Part shown: one piece after another, positions 22,079 through 33,078 of the stretch | Layout of the letters: each line of letters starts with the position of its first letter | Numbering within the stretch: the stretch's first letter is position 1 | Assembly: GCA_038501195.1 (NCBI GenBank) | Contig: JBBPUQ010000001.1 | Location: 2,170,001-2,234,000 of the forward strand | Source: Nemania diffusa | Taxonomy: Eukaryota > Ascomycota > Sordariomycetes > Xylariales > Xylariaceae | DNA: 64,000 nucleotides | Reading direction: 5' to 3' | Made by a program: the position numbers and the translations under genes | Notes under the pieces: generated by a model | The model's input: the letters and a program-made list of their open reading frames with translations, nothing else | The model's database searches: none | What the model was told of the DNA's origin: nothing

Positions 22079-23745
22079 TCACCATATTCTACATTTGGTC
22101 GCTTCGTTGCGGATCAAGCGTTCATGTGCCGAAGACCTTACCGTCGCCCGGACAGGGAACGGCTCTCCGGGGGCGAAGGCGTTGAGCTCCTTGTCGTTGA
22201 ACTCCCCCGCAGGTGAAAAGTCGAAGCAGTAGACTAGCCGCGAGAACGCGACGAATAGCTCCTTCTGCGCGAGTTTATATCCTATGCAGGATCGTCTGCC
22301 GGCATTGAAAGCGAACTGCCAGAGGTCATGTTGGACCCCCCTCGCAGACTGCGTGTCGCTCTGCTCACCGGCTTCATTAACCCCAAGCCATCGCTCAGGT
22401 TTGAAGCTGGAAGGGTCATCAAATCCATGGCAACACACGGAAACTGTGTTTACGAGGAACTCGGTTCCCGCAGGGAATGTGTATCCCTCGAATTCAAGAT
22501 CTTCAACCAATACGCGTTGAGGAATGAGGGGCACAGTCGGCCGCCACCGAAGGACTTCTTTTATCACTGCCGAGGTGTATGGCGCGTTCGCCAGATCCTC
22601 CATGCAAGGCAACTGGTAAGCGTCAGCGCCACATATGCTGTCCAACTCGAGACGCATGCGTCGGATTTGTTCTGGCCACGCAATGCAAGCCATCAGAAAC
22701 GCATTTATTGTCATGCGAGGGTTATCGGAGCCGGCAGCGAGGATGAAAAGCGCGAGGTACATGGCCTGATCATCGGAGCCTGAATATTTCTCCAGTACCG
22801 TGTCTCGAATGAATGAGGTTTCTGGGCCTTGCGCCTCTTTAATCCCTGGCCACCAATGTTTGAAGACACTGTAATGGAAGTCTCCCATGGCTTCCCAGTG
22901 CGCCCGCCAGAATTGCAGGCATTTGGGCAGTATACTGATTTGCGGGAAGAAATCCACAAAGCTAGTATTGATAGCAGTTAAGAAAGTCGATGTCACTCTC
23001 TGTAAGTCTTCCTTTTCACCCCTCGTTCTTTTCAGTGTCGTGCCCGTGACAATCCGGTAGATGATGGCTAAAGGGTAGTGATAATTGTGCGCGTACCAGG
23101 CATTTGGCTCATCCAGATAGGCTTGCAGCAGCCCCAAACTGGCTTCTTCCACAAGACTGCTATGTACCTTCGAGCCTTCACTTGTCATAACTTGATGTAG
23201 TAATCGCCGGCTTTCTCTCCACCTCTCCGTCTTGTGCAAAAAGACTCGGTGGTCTCTGCTGACCAACCCTCCCGCAATTGGGAAGTACGGTCTCTCGTGA
23301 GTGATGCCGGCTCGCTTAGCAATTATCTCATTATGAACCCTCTCGCTATTCAGCAAGACCCAGGTTTTAGTTCCCATACCTAAAGTTGTCATCTCACCGT
23401 ACTGCGCCTGTTCTTGGAGCTATGGGCTCATTAGTCAGTGAGCGAGTATCCGAGAAGTAAAAGCCTCGAATAGATAGATAATTAACGTACCCAAGGGACC
23501 AGAGAACCGTTTTTTCTTGCCTTGAGCCACGGTCGTAATGATCCGAGTAATGGGGAGCCCCTGGGCCCTGGAGGCAATACATATTTTCTGCCAATCGATC
23601 GAAATCGAGAATGAGGAGGAAGCAGTGAGATGCAAACAAACAAGATCGACATAAACAGCGGCAGTACTAAAATGGCCGCGTCCGCGGAAGGCCAAAACAA
23701 GACTGGCATAGCTGCTATGATACCATAAGTTTTCCTCAAGTACAA
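22079..23745 (-). CDS. Cytochrome P450 monooxygenase
   Basis: A heme-thiolate monooxygenase, expected on the ER membrane. Two exons: 23491-23745 (85 codons) and 22079-23419 (446 codons plus stop), joined in phase 0 across GTACGT...CCATAG; total 531 aa. The N-terminus has a membrane anchor (AAILVLPLFMSILFVCISLLPP) and the proline hinge LPPGPRGSPLLG. Helix I is ILAAGSDNPRM, where the usual acid-Thr pair is Asp-Asn. The ExxR of helix K is in VIKEVLRWRP, the PERW region in FKPERWLG, and the heme loop FAFNAGRRSCIG with Cys about residue 463. Start could be the first Met (23745) or Met13. Between an A-T-R enzyme and a prenyltransferase, it is the likely oxidative tailoring step; the substrate is not readable from sequence. 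Confidence 0.93.
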
Positions 23746-24586
23746 GTAAAGAGCTCAAGGAGTTTAAAGTAGAATCAGAATCAATATATGTGACTTAAAT
23801 CTCGAGTATGCATCGTTTATGCGAGAACCTAGTATTATCTAGAGAGAACGACAGCCACAAACTTTTAATTCCAAATCTAAATAGATTGGGATAAATAAGT
23901 AGCGGTGCCAGCTCTAGCAACCAAACGGCCGGGTAGAAAGAAAATCACCTTACGAATGTGGTTTTTAGATATCGAGGATGCTACGTCGGGGTGGGACCAC
24001 GTCTCATTTTCGGTACTCGAGAGCATATCCTGTTGTACTGCAGCTCAAATTCCATTCTTACAGCATATGATATATGATAGCTAGAGCTTGCGTTAGTTTC
24101 ATTTTCTCCGGATAGGCTAGGAACTAAGCGGATGACCTACCAGTATCAGTATCGACATGCATAAGCGACGATCTGCTCCATATCACGATGTAGAAGAGCG
24201 GCACATCCCTACTCTATGTCAGTATAGGCACATAGCCATACGTTAGAGCTTCTATAGGCCCTCATCTAGCAGTATTATTTCCACTCTCTCTCAGGTAGAA
24301 ACTGTAAGCACTAATAATAGTAGACAGTCGCAGGCAGGAAGTATCATATTACTTACAGCAAATCCCTATGCAGGTCTCAGTAACCAAATCATCCGTATAT
24401 ATAAAACCCATCGTTCCAAGCTCATACTGATAGTAGATAGTCGATTAATTCCTTACCTTGTTAACTAGTCTGAAGCTAGTATTGACGTCTAGGCCTCACA
24501 AGAGACCTCTAAGAAGAATATATATAATATCCAATCTCAGATCAAGAAACAATAAACCACCGGTGTTTGAGGTGGGCGACTATACA
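23746..24586. promoter_or_regulatory. Divergent promoter region P450 / prenyltransferase
   Basis: 841 bp separate two head-to-head pathway-type genes and probably contain both promoters. No unambiguous regulator binding palindrome was found by eye. Confidence 0.4.
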
Positions 24587-25738
24587 ATGGCGAAGACTCA
24601 CACTTCAACCCCTATTACCTTAAAGGGAGAAACGGCCCTAGCCAGTACTAGTACACGTGCCAATGCCACAAAAGAAATACGAAGCAATAAGGATAGCACT
24701 GCCAACTACTTCCCACATCTCCCAGCATACTCGGATCCCACTACGGGGATCCTATCCAAGCTACCACGCTCCTGGGTTCCATATGCCCAGCTAATGCGTA
24801 TAGACCGGCCCGGCGGTCTTTATGCCTTCTACTTCCCATACCTAATCGGCCTCGCATACAGTGCTTGTATAGCGTCGCCAGCCCCTGACCCTGCCCAACT
24901 GCTGTCCTTGGCGGCACTCCTGCTGCCCTTCAACGTCGTGTTGCGCGGTGCGGCGTGCACATGGAATGACACCGTCGACCAAGACTTCGACAGACGAGTC
25001 GCCCGCTGCCGCCACCGCCCCGTGGCCCGGGGCGCCGTATCCACCTCCCAGGCGCACCTATTCACTATCCTACAGCTCGCCGTCTTGTACCCGGTCGTGG
25101 TGCTCGGCTTCCCAGCGGCGTGCGTGCCGCATTTTCTCATCATGGTTGCGCTCTTCGGCGTCTACGCGCTCATGAAGCGCGTGACGTACTACCCGCAGGT
25201 GGTGCTCGGGGTGCCGTTCGCGTGGGCCGTGTTCTTCTGCGTGGCGGCGCTGGACATGGAGCCTCTCCCACTCGCTCTGCCTTTCCTGCATGACTCTTCC
25301 AGCCAGGCCTTGAAATATAGCCAAGGCCAGGCCGAGGGGGTAGGGAAAGCAACGCTTGCCATTTTCGGTGCGAATATCTTGTGGACTATTACGTACGATA
25401 CTATCTACGCGCATCAAGATGTAGCAGACGACGCGAAAGCTGGTGTGAAAGGCATGGCGTTGAAATTCAGACACAGCACAAAGCTACTTGCCAGCGTGCT
25501 CAGCGTAGGCCAAGTTGGCCTCCTAGCCCTGTGTGGGCTATGGGCCGGTTTTGGGACGCTGTATTTCGTAGGCACCGTTGGTGGTGTTGGCCTCGCCCTA
25601 GCGTACTACATCTACGATGTCGATCTAGAGTCACCGGAAAGCTGTGGGAATTGGTTCCGTGACCAGTTCTGGATCGTGGGGGCTCCTTTCATAACAGGTC
25701 TTATTGGCCAGTATTTAACCACAAAGGAGGTTTTCTAG
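24587..25738 (+). CDS. UbiA-family aromatic prenyltransferase (meroterpenoid type)
   Basis: A membrane prenyltransferase that would attach a polyprenyl chain to an aromatic acceptor. It is intronless, 383 aa from the ATG at 24587 (ACAATGG context); an earlier in-frame ATG at 24458 would add 43 residues that look like 5' leader. The first Asp-rich motif is NDTVDQDFDRRVARCRHRP (about residues 127-145) and the second is YDTIYAHQDVADDAKAG (about 270), both binding Mg-diphosphate. About eight or nine hydrophobic helices follow the conserved opening MRIDRPGGLYAFYFPYLIG. The NDxVDQDFD / RPVARGAVS wording matches fungal meroterpenoid enzymes (StbC, AscA, Trt2, Pyr6, AusN type) more than mitochondrial COQ2, and there is no clear mitochondrial presequence. 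It is divergent from the P450 and 6 kb from the A-T-R enzyme. Confidence 0.92.
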   Translation: MAKTHTSTPITLKGETALASTSTRANATKEIRSNKDSTANYFPHLPAYSDPTTGILSKLPRSWVPYAQLMRIDRPGGLYAFYFPYLIGLAYSACIASPAPDPAQLLSLAALLLPFNVVLRGAACTWNDTVDQDFDRRVARCRHRPVARGAVSTSQAHLFTILQLAVLYPVVVLGFPAACVPHFLIMVALFGVYALMKRVTYYPQVVLGVPFAWAVFFCVAALDMEPLPLALPFLHDSSSQALKYSQGQAEGVGKATLAIFGANILWTITYDTIYAHQDVADDAKAGVKGMALKFRHSTKLLASVLSVGQVGLLALCGLWAGFGTLYFVGTVGGVGLALAYYIYDVDLESPESCGNWFRDQFWIVGAPFITGLIGQYLTTKEVF

Positions 25739-26436
25739 ACTGGTAAACATCGAGACTAGAACATGATTAAGGAAGCAGGCAAGTTGTGCCCACTGTAGCT
25801 AGCACAACATACCCTCACGCTATAGCATCATACAGCACAACTTCTCAAGGTGGAATTTTCATAAGTTGGAAGGGCTGATAATCTATAGATCCTTTTATAT
25901 GGTTTGCCATTAGAACCTTGATAGTCTAATTCCAATATCAGATTAACTCTGTTAATACAGGAATAGCCTAAAACCCAGGTAAAAGAAAGGAGAGTCCCTC
26001 ATTCGTTGAGGGGGAAATTTAATCCTTCAGTAGTAATACTTTTAACTCGTGAATTTAACTTGATAAAGCATCATTCTAGCATTAGGGAAAAAAACAAAAT
26101 ATTCAGCTTTATTGTGTCGGTGAAATTTCTCTGTAAGGTATCTTTGGACGTAGGCTCAGAAGTGACTAGAGAGTCCTTAACTATTTACTTCAGTCTTTAA
26201 CTATAATGAACTTGCTTCTAAGTCTATATAGCATAGCTAGTTCCGAGTTGAAATTATTGCCAGGGATCTACGAGTATGTGAGTTCAGTCGTCAATAATGA
26301 AACTAATTAATTAATTGATACATGTGTTGACCAATTTCGTTTTATATATTTAACCTTGTATGAAAAATTTATTATACTTATTAAGCTATTTTAAAAATTC
26401 TAAACCGTATTCTAGAAAAGGCACAGGCTATTTATC
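25739..26436. other. Convergent AT-rich spacer
   Basis: 698 bp between the prenyltransferase and the arylsulfotransferase-like gene. It is AT-rich, notably 26,200-26,420. No gene was supported. Confidence 0.5.
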
Positions 26437-28736
26437 CTACCAGTACGACTCTGTGCCCCCGGGGGAGAGCTGGAGATACTCTTTCGTGTGGCCCCAACGT
26501 GAGGCGACGAGACTGCGAAGTTGCTTATAAACAATGCGCAGAATTACATAGTATCCTATCGCAACAGGGATTCCTAGAAGCGCGAGGTAGAGTGTGTTGG
26601 TGTCTGAAGTCACCGCTACAACTGAGGATTTGTTGTTCTCTGTTTTAAGGGGGCTTTCAGCGACATCCTCGGTCGGCTTCATGGGCTCCTTAGGCCTGAC
26701 TACTTCCATTGGCTTCGCCGGGTTTGATATCTTGACATCCTCGACAGGCCCCGGGTTGTTTGGTGTTATGAGTTCGAGAGATTCCGTGGGATTCGTTGGT
26801 AGTTTCGGCGGATTAGGTATCTTAACATCTTCGACAGACACTGGGGTGTCTACTGTGAGTTCGATAGGTTTTGTTGGGTCCACCGGTGGTTTGGGAGTGT
26901 CTGGTATCTTCACGTCCTGAATGGGTTCTAGAGGGACAATATGCGAAGGACCCTTATCGACTGAAGGTAGGATGTCGTATTCGGGATTGCTGGGTGACTG
27001 TAATGGCTCTAAATGTAGCGGATCAATTGGCATAGGTAGCCAGCCGATAGGATACTCAGTCGGAACGTCCTTAGATTTTCCCAGAAATTCCCCATTGCCA
27101 TCAAACGCCTCTGCGCGAACCATGCCTGTATAAATGTCTGTTACAAACACTGTCTCAAATCCAGTTCTATTGGTCTGGCCGAGGAACTCGTCGCCAGAAA
27201 AGAACTTCCAGATCCTATGCTCTGTGGCACCGTTCCAAGAGACGTGAATCACGGTCATGGTGTTTTCTCCAACACTATAACCGAGGGACTTGATATCTGG
27301 TGGTTGTTTCGGCCTACCGACCCAATTCGTGGATTTATAGACTCGGTAGGTGCCAAGCCGGGTCTCATTGAGGAAGCGAGCTTCCATGACGACCTGGTCG
27401 TCGTTCGTGTGCTCTGATAGATAGCCGGCATCTGTCCATGACATGAACACGTTGCCATTTGGAAGGCGTTGGAGAGCCCCGCGCTTATCAGCAAGTCTCC
27501 TATCCGGCCGCTTATACTCTTGGAGAATCCGAGCTCGTTGCGGTTGGTCCTTGGGTCGGAGTAATTCAACAATCAGGCCCCGACTATAGTTATTGGTGGG
27601 CGGCTGGAGATCCAATTTCTGCTCGCCCGAGGCGTTATCTAGGAAACTGATGACATCGCGTTCCCGACTGTGACTGATGTATCGGGCGTGGTGTTGGCGT
27701 GAAAATTTCAGTCCGTCTTCGAGGATGTAGTCGCTATGCTTACCCCCTAGTCTCCAAAGAACCCTTCCATCGTCCCCGGCAATTAGCATGATAGTATCAC
27801 AGTGGCGAAGAGAGATCAGGTAATTCCCATCGCTGTTCTCATCTACTGAGTTGATGTGCCACGGGTCCCAAAGATAACCATGAGTAAAGTTAGTGAAGGG
27901 CACTGGCTCTTTAACGAAATTGGGTCCTATCGAGTAGGCAGGGAGCAGCGTGCTTTCTTCTAGGCTCAAATGATATTCCGCATGCCATTGAAACGTTATG
28001 TTGCCAGTTGTCATATCGTACGCCCTAAATCCATTGGAGTCGATCCACACAAGGTCTTCCATGAGACCAAGTGCGTGGCCCGACCATTGCCTAGGTCGTC
28101 GTGTAGTCACTAAAGTCGTGTTACGGTGTGCGATGTAGTTGAACTCGTGGATGTTGACGTGCGAATTCTCCCCGTCGATGAAAAAGTTGTGAACCATCTC
28201 ATAGTTTTGGTTGATATACAAACCGGCACCACAGTCGGGCACTGGGAACTCCGAGCGCATCACGATGGCCTTCAAAACCGTCTGTCCGCCGAATTCAATC
28301 GGGAAGAGGTCGTACATAATCCGTTGGTTGAACTGACATGCGCCGCTCCATACAAGCTCGCCATCTCCATCGTAAATCATGGGTCCCATCTGGCATGGAA
28401 CCCATTTAACGTCGTCTAATCCATGACCTATAAACTTGAAAGGAGTAACGAACCAATAGCCGGGGGCTATCTGCTCTCTATGGTGATATGTGATGTTGAA
28501 TTTGGGGCTCATAAGGTCAGGCCGCTAATATAGTGTAAGCTGGCTATTTCGAAGACAAGAAAGAAAAAAAAACTTATGATAGAACTGACGGTCACAAACT
28601 TGAAGAGGTCATCGCCACCGTCGAGGCCTTCAAAGCCATACACGGTACATATCCAGAGAGACTGAAGTATCACAGCAAGCTGCGATACCCACATGGCAAT
28701 ACTATGAGAAAGCGACCAGGAATTCCACAACTCCAC
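26437..28736 (-). CDS. Arylsulfotransferase-family (ASST-like) membrane glycoprotein
   Basis: Bacterial ASSTs move sulfate from one phenol ester to another; the fungal family (Arylsulfotrans_2 type) is uncharacterised. Two exons: 28590-28736 and 26437-28524, joined through a GTCAGT donor and ATATTAG acceptor (28525-28589), giving FKFVT|RPDLMSPKFNI; total 744 aa. The N-terminus has a hydrophobic signal-like segment (WVSQLAVILQSLWICTVYG). The beta-propeller carries the family hallmarks APGYWFVTPF, DPWHINSVDEN, GNYLISLRHCD, VLWRLGG, FSRQHHARYIS and LPNGNVFMSW. Several N-glycosylation sequons are present. After the propeller come three degenerate Pro-rich repeats of an EDVKIPxPPK unit, then a C-terminal TM helix (LYLALLGIPVAIGYYVIL) and a short cytosolic tail. 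Reading from the internal ATG at 28512 alone would lose the signal segment. Confidence 0.87.
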
Positions 28737-30886
28737 AGTCTATAGCACCGCCTATACAGAGATCCGAGAGTCAGTTTCAGGGATCCTGGTGCGTAATGAG
28801 ACGATAAGGAGGCGAGTGAAGGATGGAAACAAAAGATGACGACCGGATAAAAGCAATAGCGAATTTAGATTATTACGAGAATGAAGATAGAAATTAGGCC
28901 CCTATCTAGAAAAAAACTGAAATCGCCTGAGGCGATTGACACGTCTTCTACGCTGTGTCGCAACCCTGGCCAGGCACTAACAGCTAGTTTTCAATCAAGA
29001 AAAGTACTATTTTCAGCTTCTAATCTCTTTCTGGGCCGAGGCAGCCATAGCTAGGCCTAAAACACCTAAGTTCGCTCTCCAGAATTGAATCGCAATGCGA
29101 ACGCGTTTCGACTTAAGCACCACCTAACCGGCCCCGGTCCTGATCTAGTGTTTCTAGTCACAGCCCTAAACTGCTAAAAATAGACCGGCACCATATAGTT
29201 GGGTTCTAGACGTGCAATCAGTTATCAACCACTTTGCACTCGATAGCGCTAAGTAGAAAGCAATCAATAGAGTTACGACGCCTGCTTTCTTGGAGTTGAT
29301 CACCGCGGACTATACTCCTTCATTTACTAGATCTACTTGGGGAAGATCAAGCTTTCTCGTGATAACCAGGTCCTGGATTATGTTTCGCATTAGCAATCAC
29401 GGTCCTCTTCAGCTGCTGCAGGAGGTCGACAAAGTAAGCCGCCGGGCGGGTGGCGGTTAAGCGCAGAATCCTTACACTAATACATATACATTTGACCAAT
29501 AATTGCATGCAGGAATTGTAATGTGGCGGCTCCTAAGAACATGCGCCGTCGCTAAATACTTCGGAATTTTGCCTACCGATGAAACTCATATATGCGCACA
29601 TCATTCCAGTTTCTATGAGAGGTTGTCCTCTACTCTTTACTCTCCGCTGCACATGAGTTTCGCTTCAAATGGTAGCTACAAAATTCTCATTATATTCTTT
29701 CTCCGCTGTCACGTAACAGAACTTCAATGCTAAACTACAACACCGCCAAAAAATAGAGCGTTGTCAAAGGGGGACCTTGGCTGTTTGCAGGTCTTATGTA
29801 TAGGACTGTGAAATACTTCCTCGAAACTGGCACTTTACTGGGCGGGTTACTTGGAGATAAACAATACTTTACTTTACGAAGTATGCAGAGCCCGGAGAAT
29901 CTCGCTATGGATCCCTAGAGGGTTTGTGAAGTTAGAAGCCTTGAGATCAACTGTGTTAGAGGAATGCTACATTATTTAAGCCGACTTAACTACCTTAATA
30001 AGGCTCACATACTAATATTTCGTACGAAACCTTCTTTGGTATCTATATTGAAGCAATAGAGACCCCTTTTAGACACTATTGAAGCACGTTAATTTCTCTG
30101 TGACTGAAAAGTCAAGGCTATGATGTAGGAGTACCCTTCATTCATAAACCCCAAGCAGTATTATATGACAAGCTAGTTTGTTATAGATTGGGAGATAAAC
30201 CAAGCAAAGCTTTTCTCACTCTTGTTTCATTGGAGAGAACCAATGAGATAAAAATTTTGTTTAATAATGATTCTACAGATAAAGATCTAATTATTTACAA
30301 ACATAAAAACTCGAAGGAGATTTTGAGGATTCGATTCAAGCATAAGGAATGATCAGCAGCGAAGAGGAAAACATTCCCAGTACATCAATATATATTCCTT
30401 GTTACATACATCCTCCGAGGAGAACCATTTTTCCAACCCTTCCCTTGCCAATATTACTCCGCTGCTCTTCAGTCCTGTCATAGGGAACGCTTGTGGCAAC
30501 GAAGGATGACCTGGCATGATTTATAGAGTTAATATGTAGTCCAACTTTAGAACGGTCGGTGAAAGCTTATAGCAATTAGAAGAGAAAAGGATGCAAACTT
30601 AGTTGCTTCTGTGCCACAGCGCGTCCTTCTAATAGGACAAAAGCTCGTGCAACCCTTCAGACTGAAAGAATCGTTGTCAGTATTCTTAAGCCGGCCCTAT
30701 TCCCCCCCTCTGAAGTTGATGAGAGCAAGCTTTATGTAAACGCAAGATCAAACCTCACTCTAAACAAATCGGCCACTTTCTCCAGGAATATGGCCAAAAT
30801 CCGACACCACTGAAGTAACCACCGAGCCTAGACTTTGCACCCGCGATAGAGCCAACTCCCTCCATCTATCACCACTAGTGGTTGAC
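28737..30886. other. Long intergenic spacer upstream of the tRNA pair
   Basis: 2.15 kb. It is AT-rich with short unrelated ORFs (for example 29,503-29,733), and no family resemblance on either strand. It contains the upstream region of the ASST-like gene. Confidence 0.55.
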
Positions 30887-30982
30887 GGCCTCGTGGCCTA
30901 ATGGCTAGGGCGCTAGATTTCGGCGATACCACCTACGTATCTGATTCTCTAGAGATTGTCGGTTCGAGTCCGGCCGAGGTCG
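30887..30982 (+). tRNA. tRNA-Arg(UCG), intron-containing
   Basis: A complete cloverleaf can be folded. Acceptor GGCCTCG (30887-30893) pairs with CGAGGTC (30975-30981). The D arm is GCCT/GGGC. Anticodon stem CTAGA (30913-30917) pairs with TCTAG (30948-30952), with anticodon TCG at 30920-30922. The T arm is GTCGG-TTCGAGT-CCGGC. A 23-nt intron sits at the canonical 37/38 position (30924-30946). Discriminator base is G. It decodes CGA. Confidence 0.92.
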
Positions 30983-31022
30983 ATAATTCCCTGATCTCAG
31001 GATTTGGAATTAACTAAACTTT

Positions 31023-31149
31023 TCCGAATTGGTGTAACGGTTAACATTTGACGTTTTCATTCTTCCCAATTATCTGGTATGAAATGCCGGAACATAATAT
31101 GGATATGGAAAATACCGTCAGGCTCGGGGTTCGATTCCCCGATTCGGAG
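31023..31149 (+). tRNA. tRNA-Glu(UUC), intron-containing
   Basis: Acceptor TCCGAAT (31023-31029) pairs with ATTCGGA (31142-31148). The D region is GTG...CAT. Anticodon stem TGACG (31049-31053) pairs with CGTCA (31116-31120), with anticodon TTC at 31056-31058. The T arm is CGGGG-TTCGATT-CCCCG. A long 55-nt intron lies after position 37 (31060-31114). A T-run (about 31168-31175) downstream is a likely Pol III terminator. It starts only 40 nt after tRNA-Arg. Confidence 0.92.
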
Positions 31150-32080
31150 ATGTCTCATCGCAAAATTTTTTTTCTATTTTAGAAAAAAGAAGAATCCCTT
31201 AAGCAGTGGCTTAATATCGATCAATTAGCCCCATCCAGTACAATTGCTCATAACAAACCTTGCTGAAGCTATCCTTGCATGAATGGGATCTTAGTATGTT
31301 AAGCTTTACCTAGTTGCAAGGGGGTATGATGCTAAGTATAAAAACATTAAGTGTTAATGAGTGGATTGAATGTTAAAGCCCCGGGAATAAGGTCTGATGC
31401 GTCTAGGTTATATAACGAGGTTGTCTCAAAACTTCATTGCACTTTGGCAAACTTGTCTCGCAAGGCTATAGATAATCTATGAAAGCAGTTTTTAATTCTA
31501 CCCATTTCCAAATCTACCAAGTAATAACTCAGACTATACAAGATAGTAAGACAAACTTCTCGGATCAAAAGGGCACCGTTTAGAAGAACATGAGACCCGG
31601 ACGTACAGATGACGTAGACTAACAACAAAAAAAGAAACGAGCGAAGAGAGACAACATAAACAATATAGTAATCATATTTGATACGCCTGATGTCTTTTTA
31701 ATAGCAAATACCGCCCCAAGACCATCCGCGTCTCATCCCATACCTAGGTTATGAATGTTGCCTGATGCCTAAAAACGCCGCTCCTGCTCCTTGCCAACGT
31801 GCCGTGCCTAAACTGCCCTGATCCTAAACAATACAAGAAACAACAACCACGAAGGGGAAAACCGCTCTTTTCTGTCCACGAGTGATCCACTCACACAAAA
31901 AATAGATCCCGTTTTTGCTCGAATCTACTTGACTCCGTATGGCCACTGCCGTAAGAACTGGCTGGCCTATTCAAGTTGACAGCAGTGGACTTTGGGCTGA
32001 CCAGGCCATATCTCCCGATACACTGGCAAGCGAAGAAGCTGACCTCTAAGACTAGGTTCCGACTTGCGAGTCCACGACAA
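31150..32080. other. Intergenic spacer tRNA-Glu - membrane protein
   Basis: 931 bp comprising the Pol III terminator region and then the 3' flank of the minus-strand gene. No further gene is seen. Confidence 0.5.
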
Positions 32081-33078
32081 TCATATATCCTCTCTAAATA
32101 TAGACCTCCGCTCCGCTCCTGACGTGGGGCTGTCGTGCGTCGCGCCCGGCGCAGCAGCCGCGGCATGCGTATCGATCGGCCTTGGACTGACGCCCCGCAG
32201 GCTCAGGTTGCTCGGCTCGGCCGCAGCGTCGTCGAACGGGTTGTGGTGCACGCCTTCTCTCGAGGTGGCGGCGGACGGCCGATCGGCCGGCGCATTAAGG
32301 CCGCCGGAGCGCGGGTAAGGGCTGCGACCTCTGTTCTCGTCTGCGCCATCACCGCCACCCGCAACGTTCATCTGATACTCGGAGCCCGAGTACGCGCCAT
32401 GCCCGTGATGGTGTCCTCGCTCCTCTAGCTCCTGGTCCTCGGGGTAGTAGGCGCTGGCGCCGTAGGCGTCATGGCCGACGCGCGCGTCCCAGGCATCGTC
32501 CGGGTCGAGTCCGCCGAAGCCGCGGCGAGCGGCGGGGCCGCTGGGCTGCTCATATGCGCCGGCGGCGGAGCGAGGGTTCTTGAGCGAGTGGAAGCGATCG
32601 CTTATCCACCCGCGGACGCCACCGGCCCTGGGCTGCGGGGTTCCGAAGGACGACTGGTGAGAGGAGCCTGCGAATGGGATATAGGAGGATAGAGGTGGGG
32701 AGGGAAGCTGTAGAGTAGGTAATCATATGTTAGCTCGATCGATCGACGTGGCGAAACGACAGGGATAGCATGAATGCCGGTATGAGAGGCCAGTGTACGT
32801 ATGATATGGTAGAGTAGGAGAGAGGGAAGGTGTGTTTATCATCTATCTAGGCTTGGCTTTGAGAGTGATTGGTAGTTACGAGATGGCTAGATAGGGCGGT
32901 GATGTCCGGGGTTGTGAGACAAGCATAGATAGACACGATGATGCGCGAGATAGTAGAGAGTCAGACGTACCCCTAAGCGTCTTGCGCGCAGTTGCGTGAA
33001 GACGATCCAGCCGACAGCAGCGACAACTAGGAGGACGACGAGGATGATGAAAAAGGTGCCCACGGGACTGACGGCCAT
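32081..33078 (-). CDS. Small single-pass membrane protein with disordered cytosolic tail (fungal, uncharacterised)
   Basis: Two exons: 32971-33078 (36 codons) and 32081-32707, with a 263-nt intron between (GTACGT...CTCTACAG), giving 244 aa. Exon 1 encodes MAVSPVGTFFIILVVLLVVAAVGWIVFTQLRARRLG, that is, a TM helix at the extreme N-terminus with a positive stop. The tail opens with LPSPPLSSYIPFAGSS, a wording I recognise from conserved fungal single-pass proteins (sometimes labelled acid-phosphatase-like without evidence). It continues RGWISDRFHSLKNPRSAAGAYE, then Gly/Ala/Ser/Pro-rich, with a His-rich patch. No enzymatic motif is visible. Function unknown. Confidence 0.8.

Noticed and set aside
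24587..25738. Mitochondrial COQ2 (4-hydroxybenzoate polyprenyltransferase)
   Set aside because: The Asp-rich motif wording and lack of a clear mitochondrial presequence fit meroterpenoid enzymes better, as do the P450 and A-T-R neighbours.
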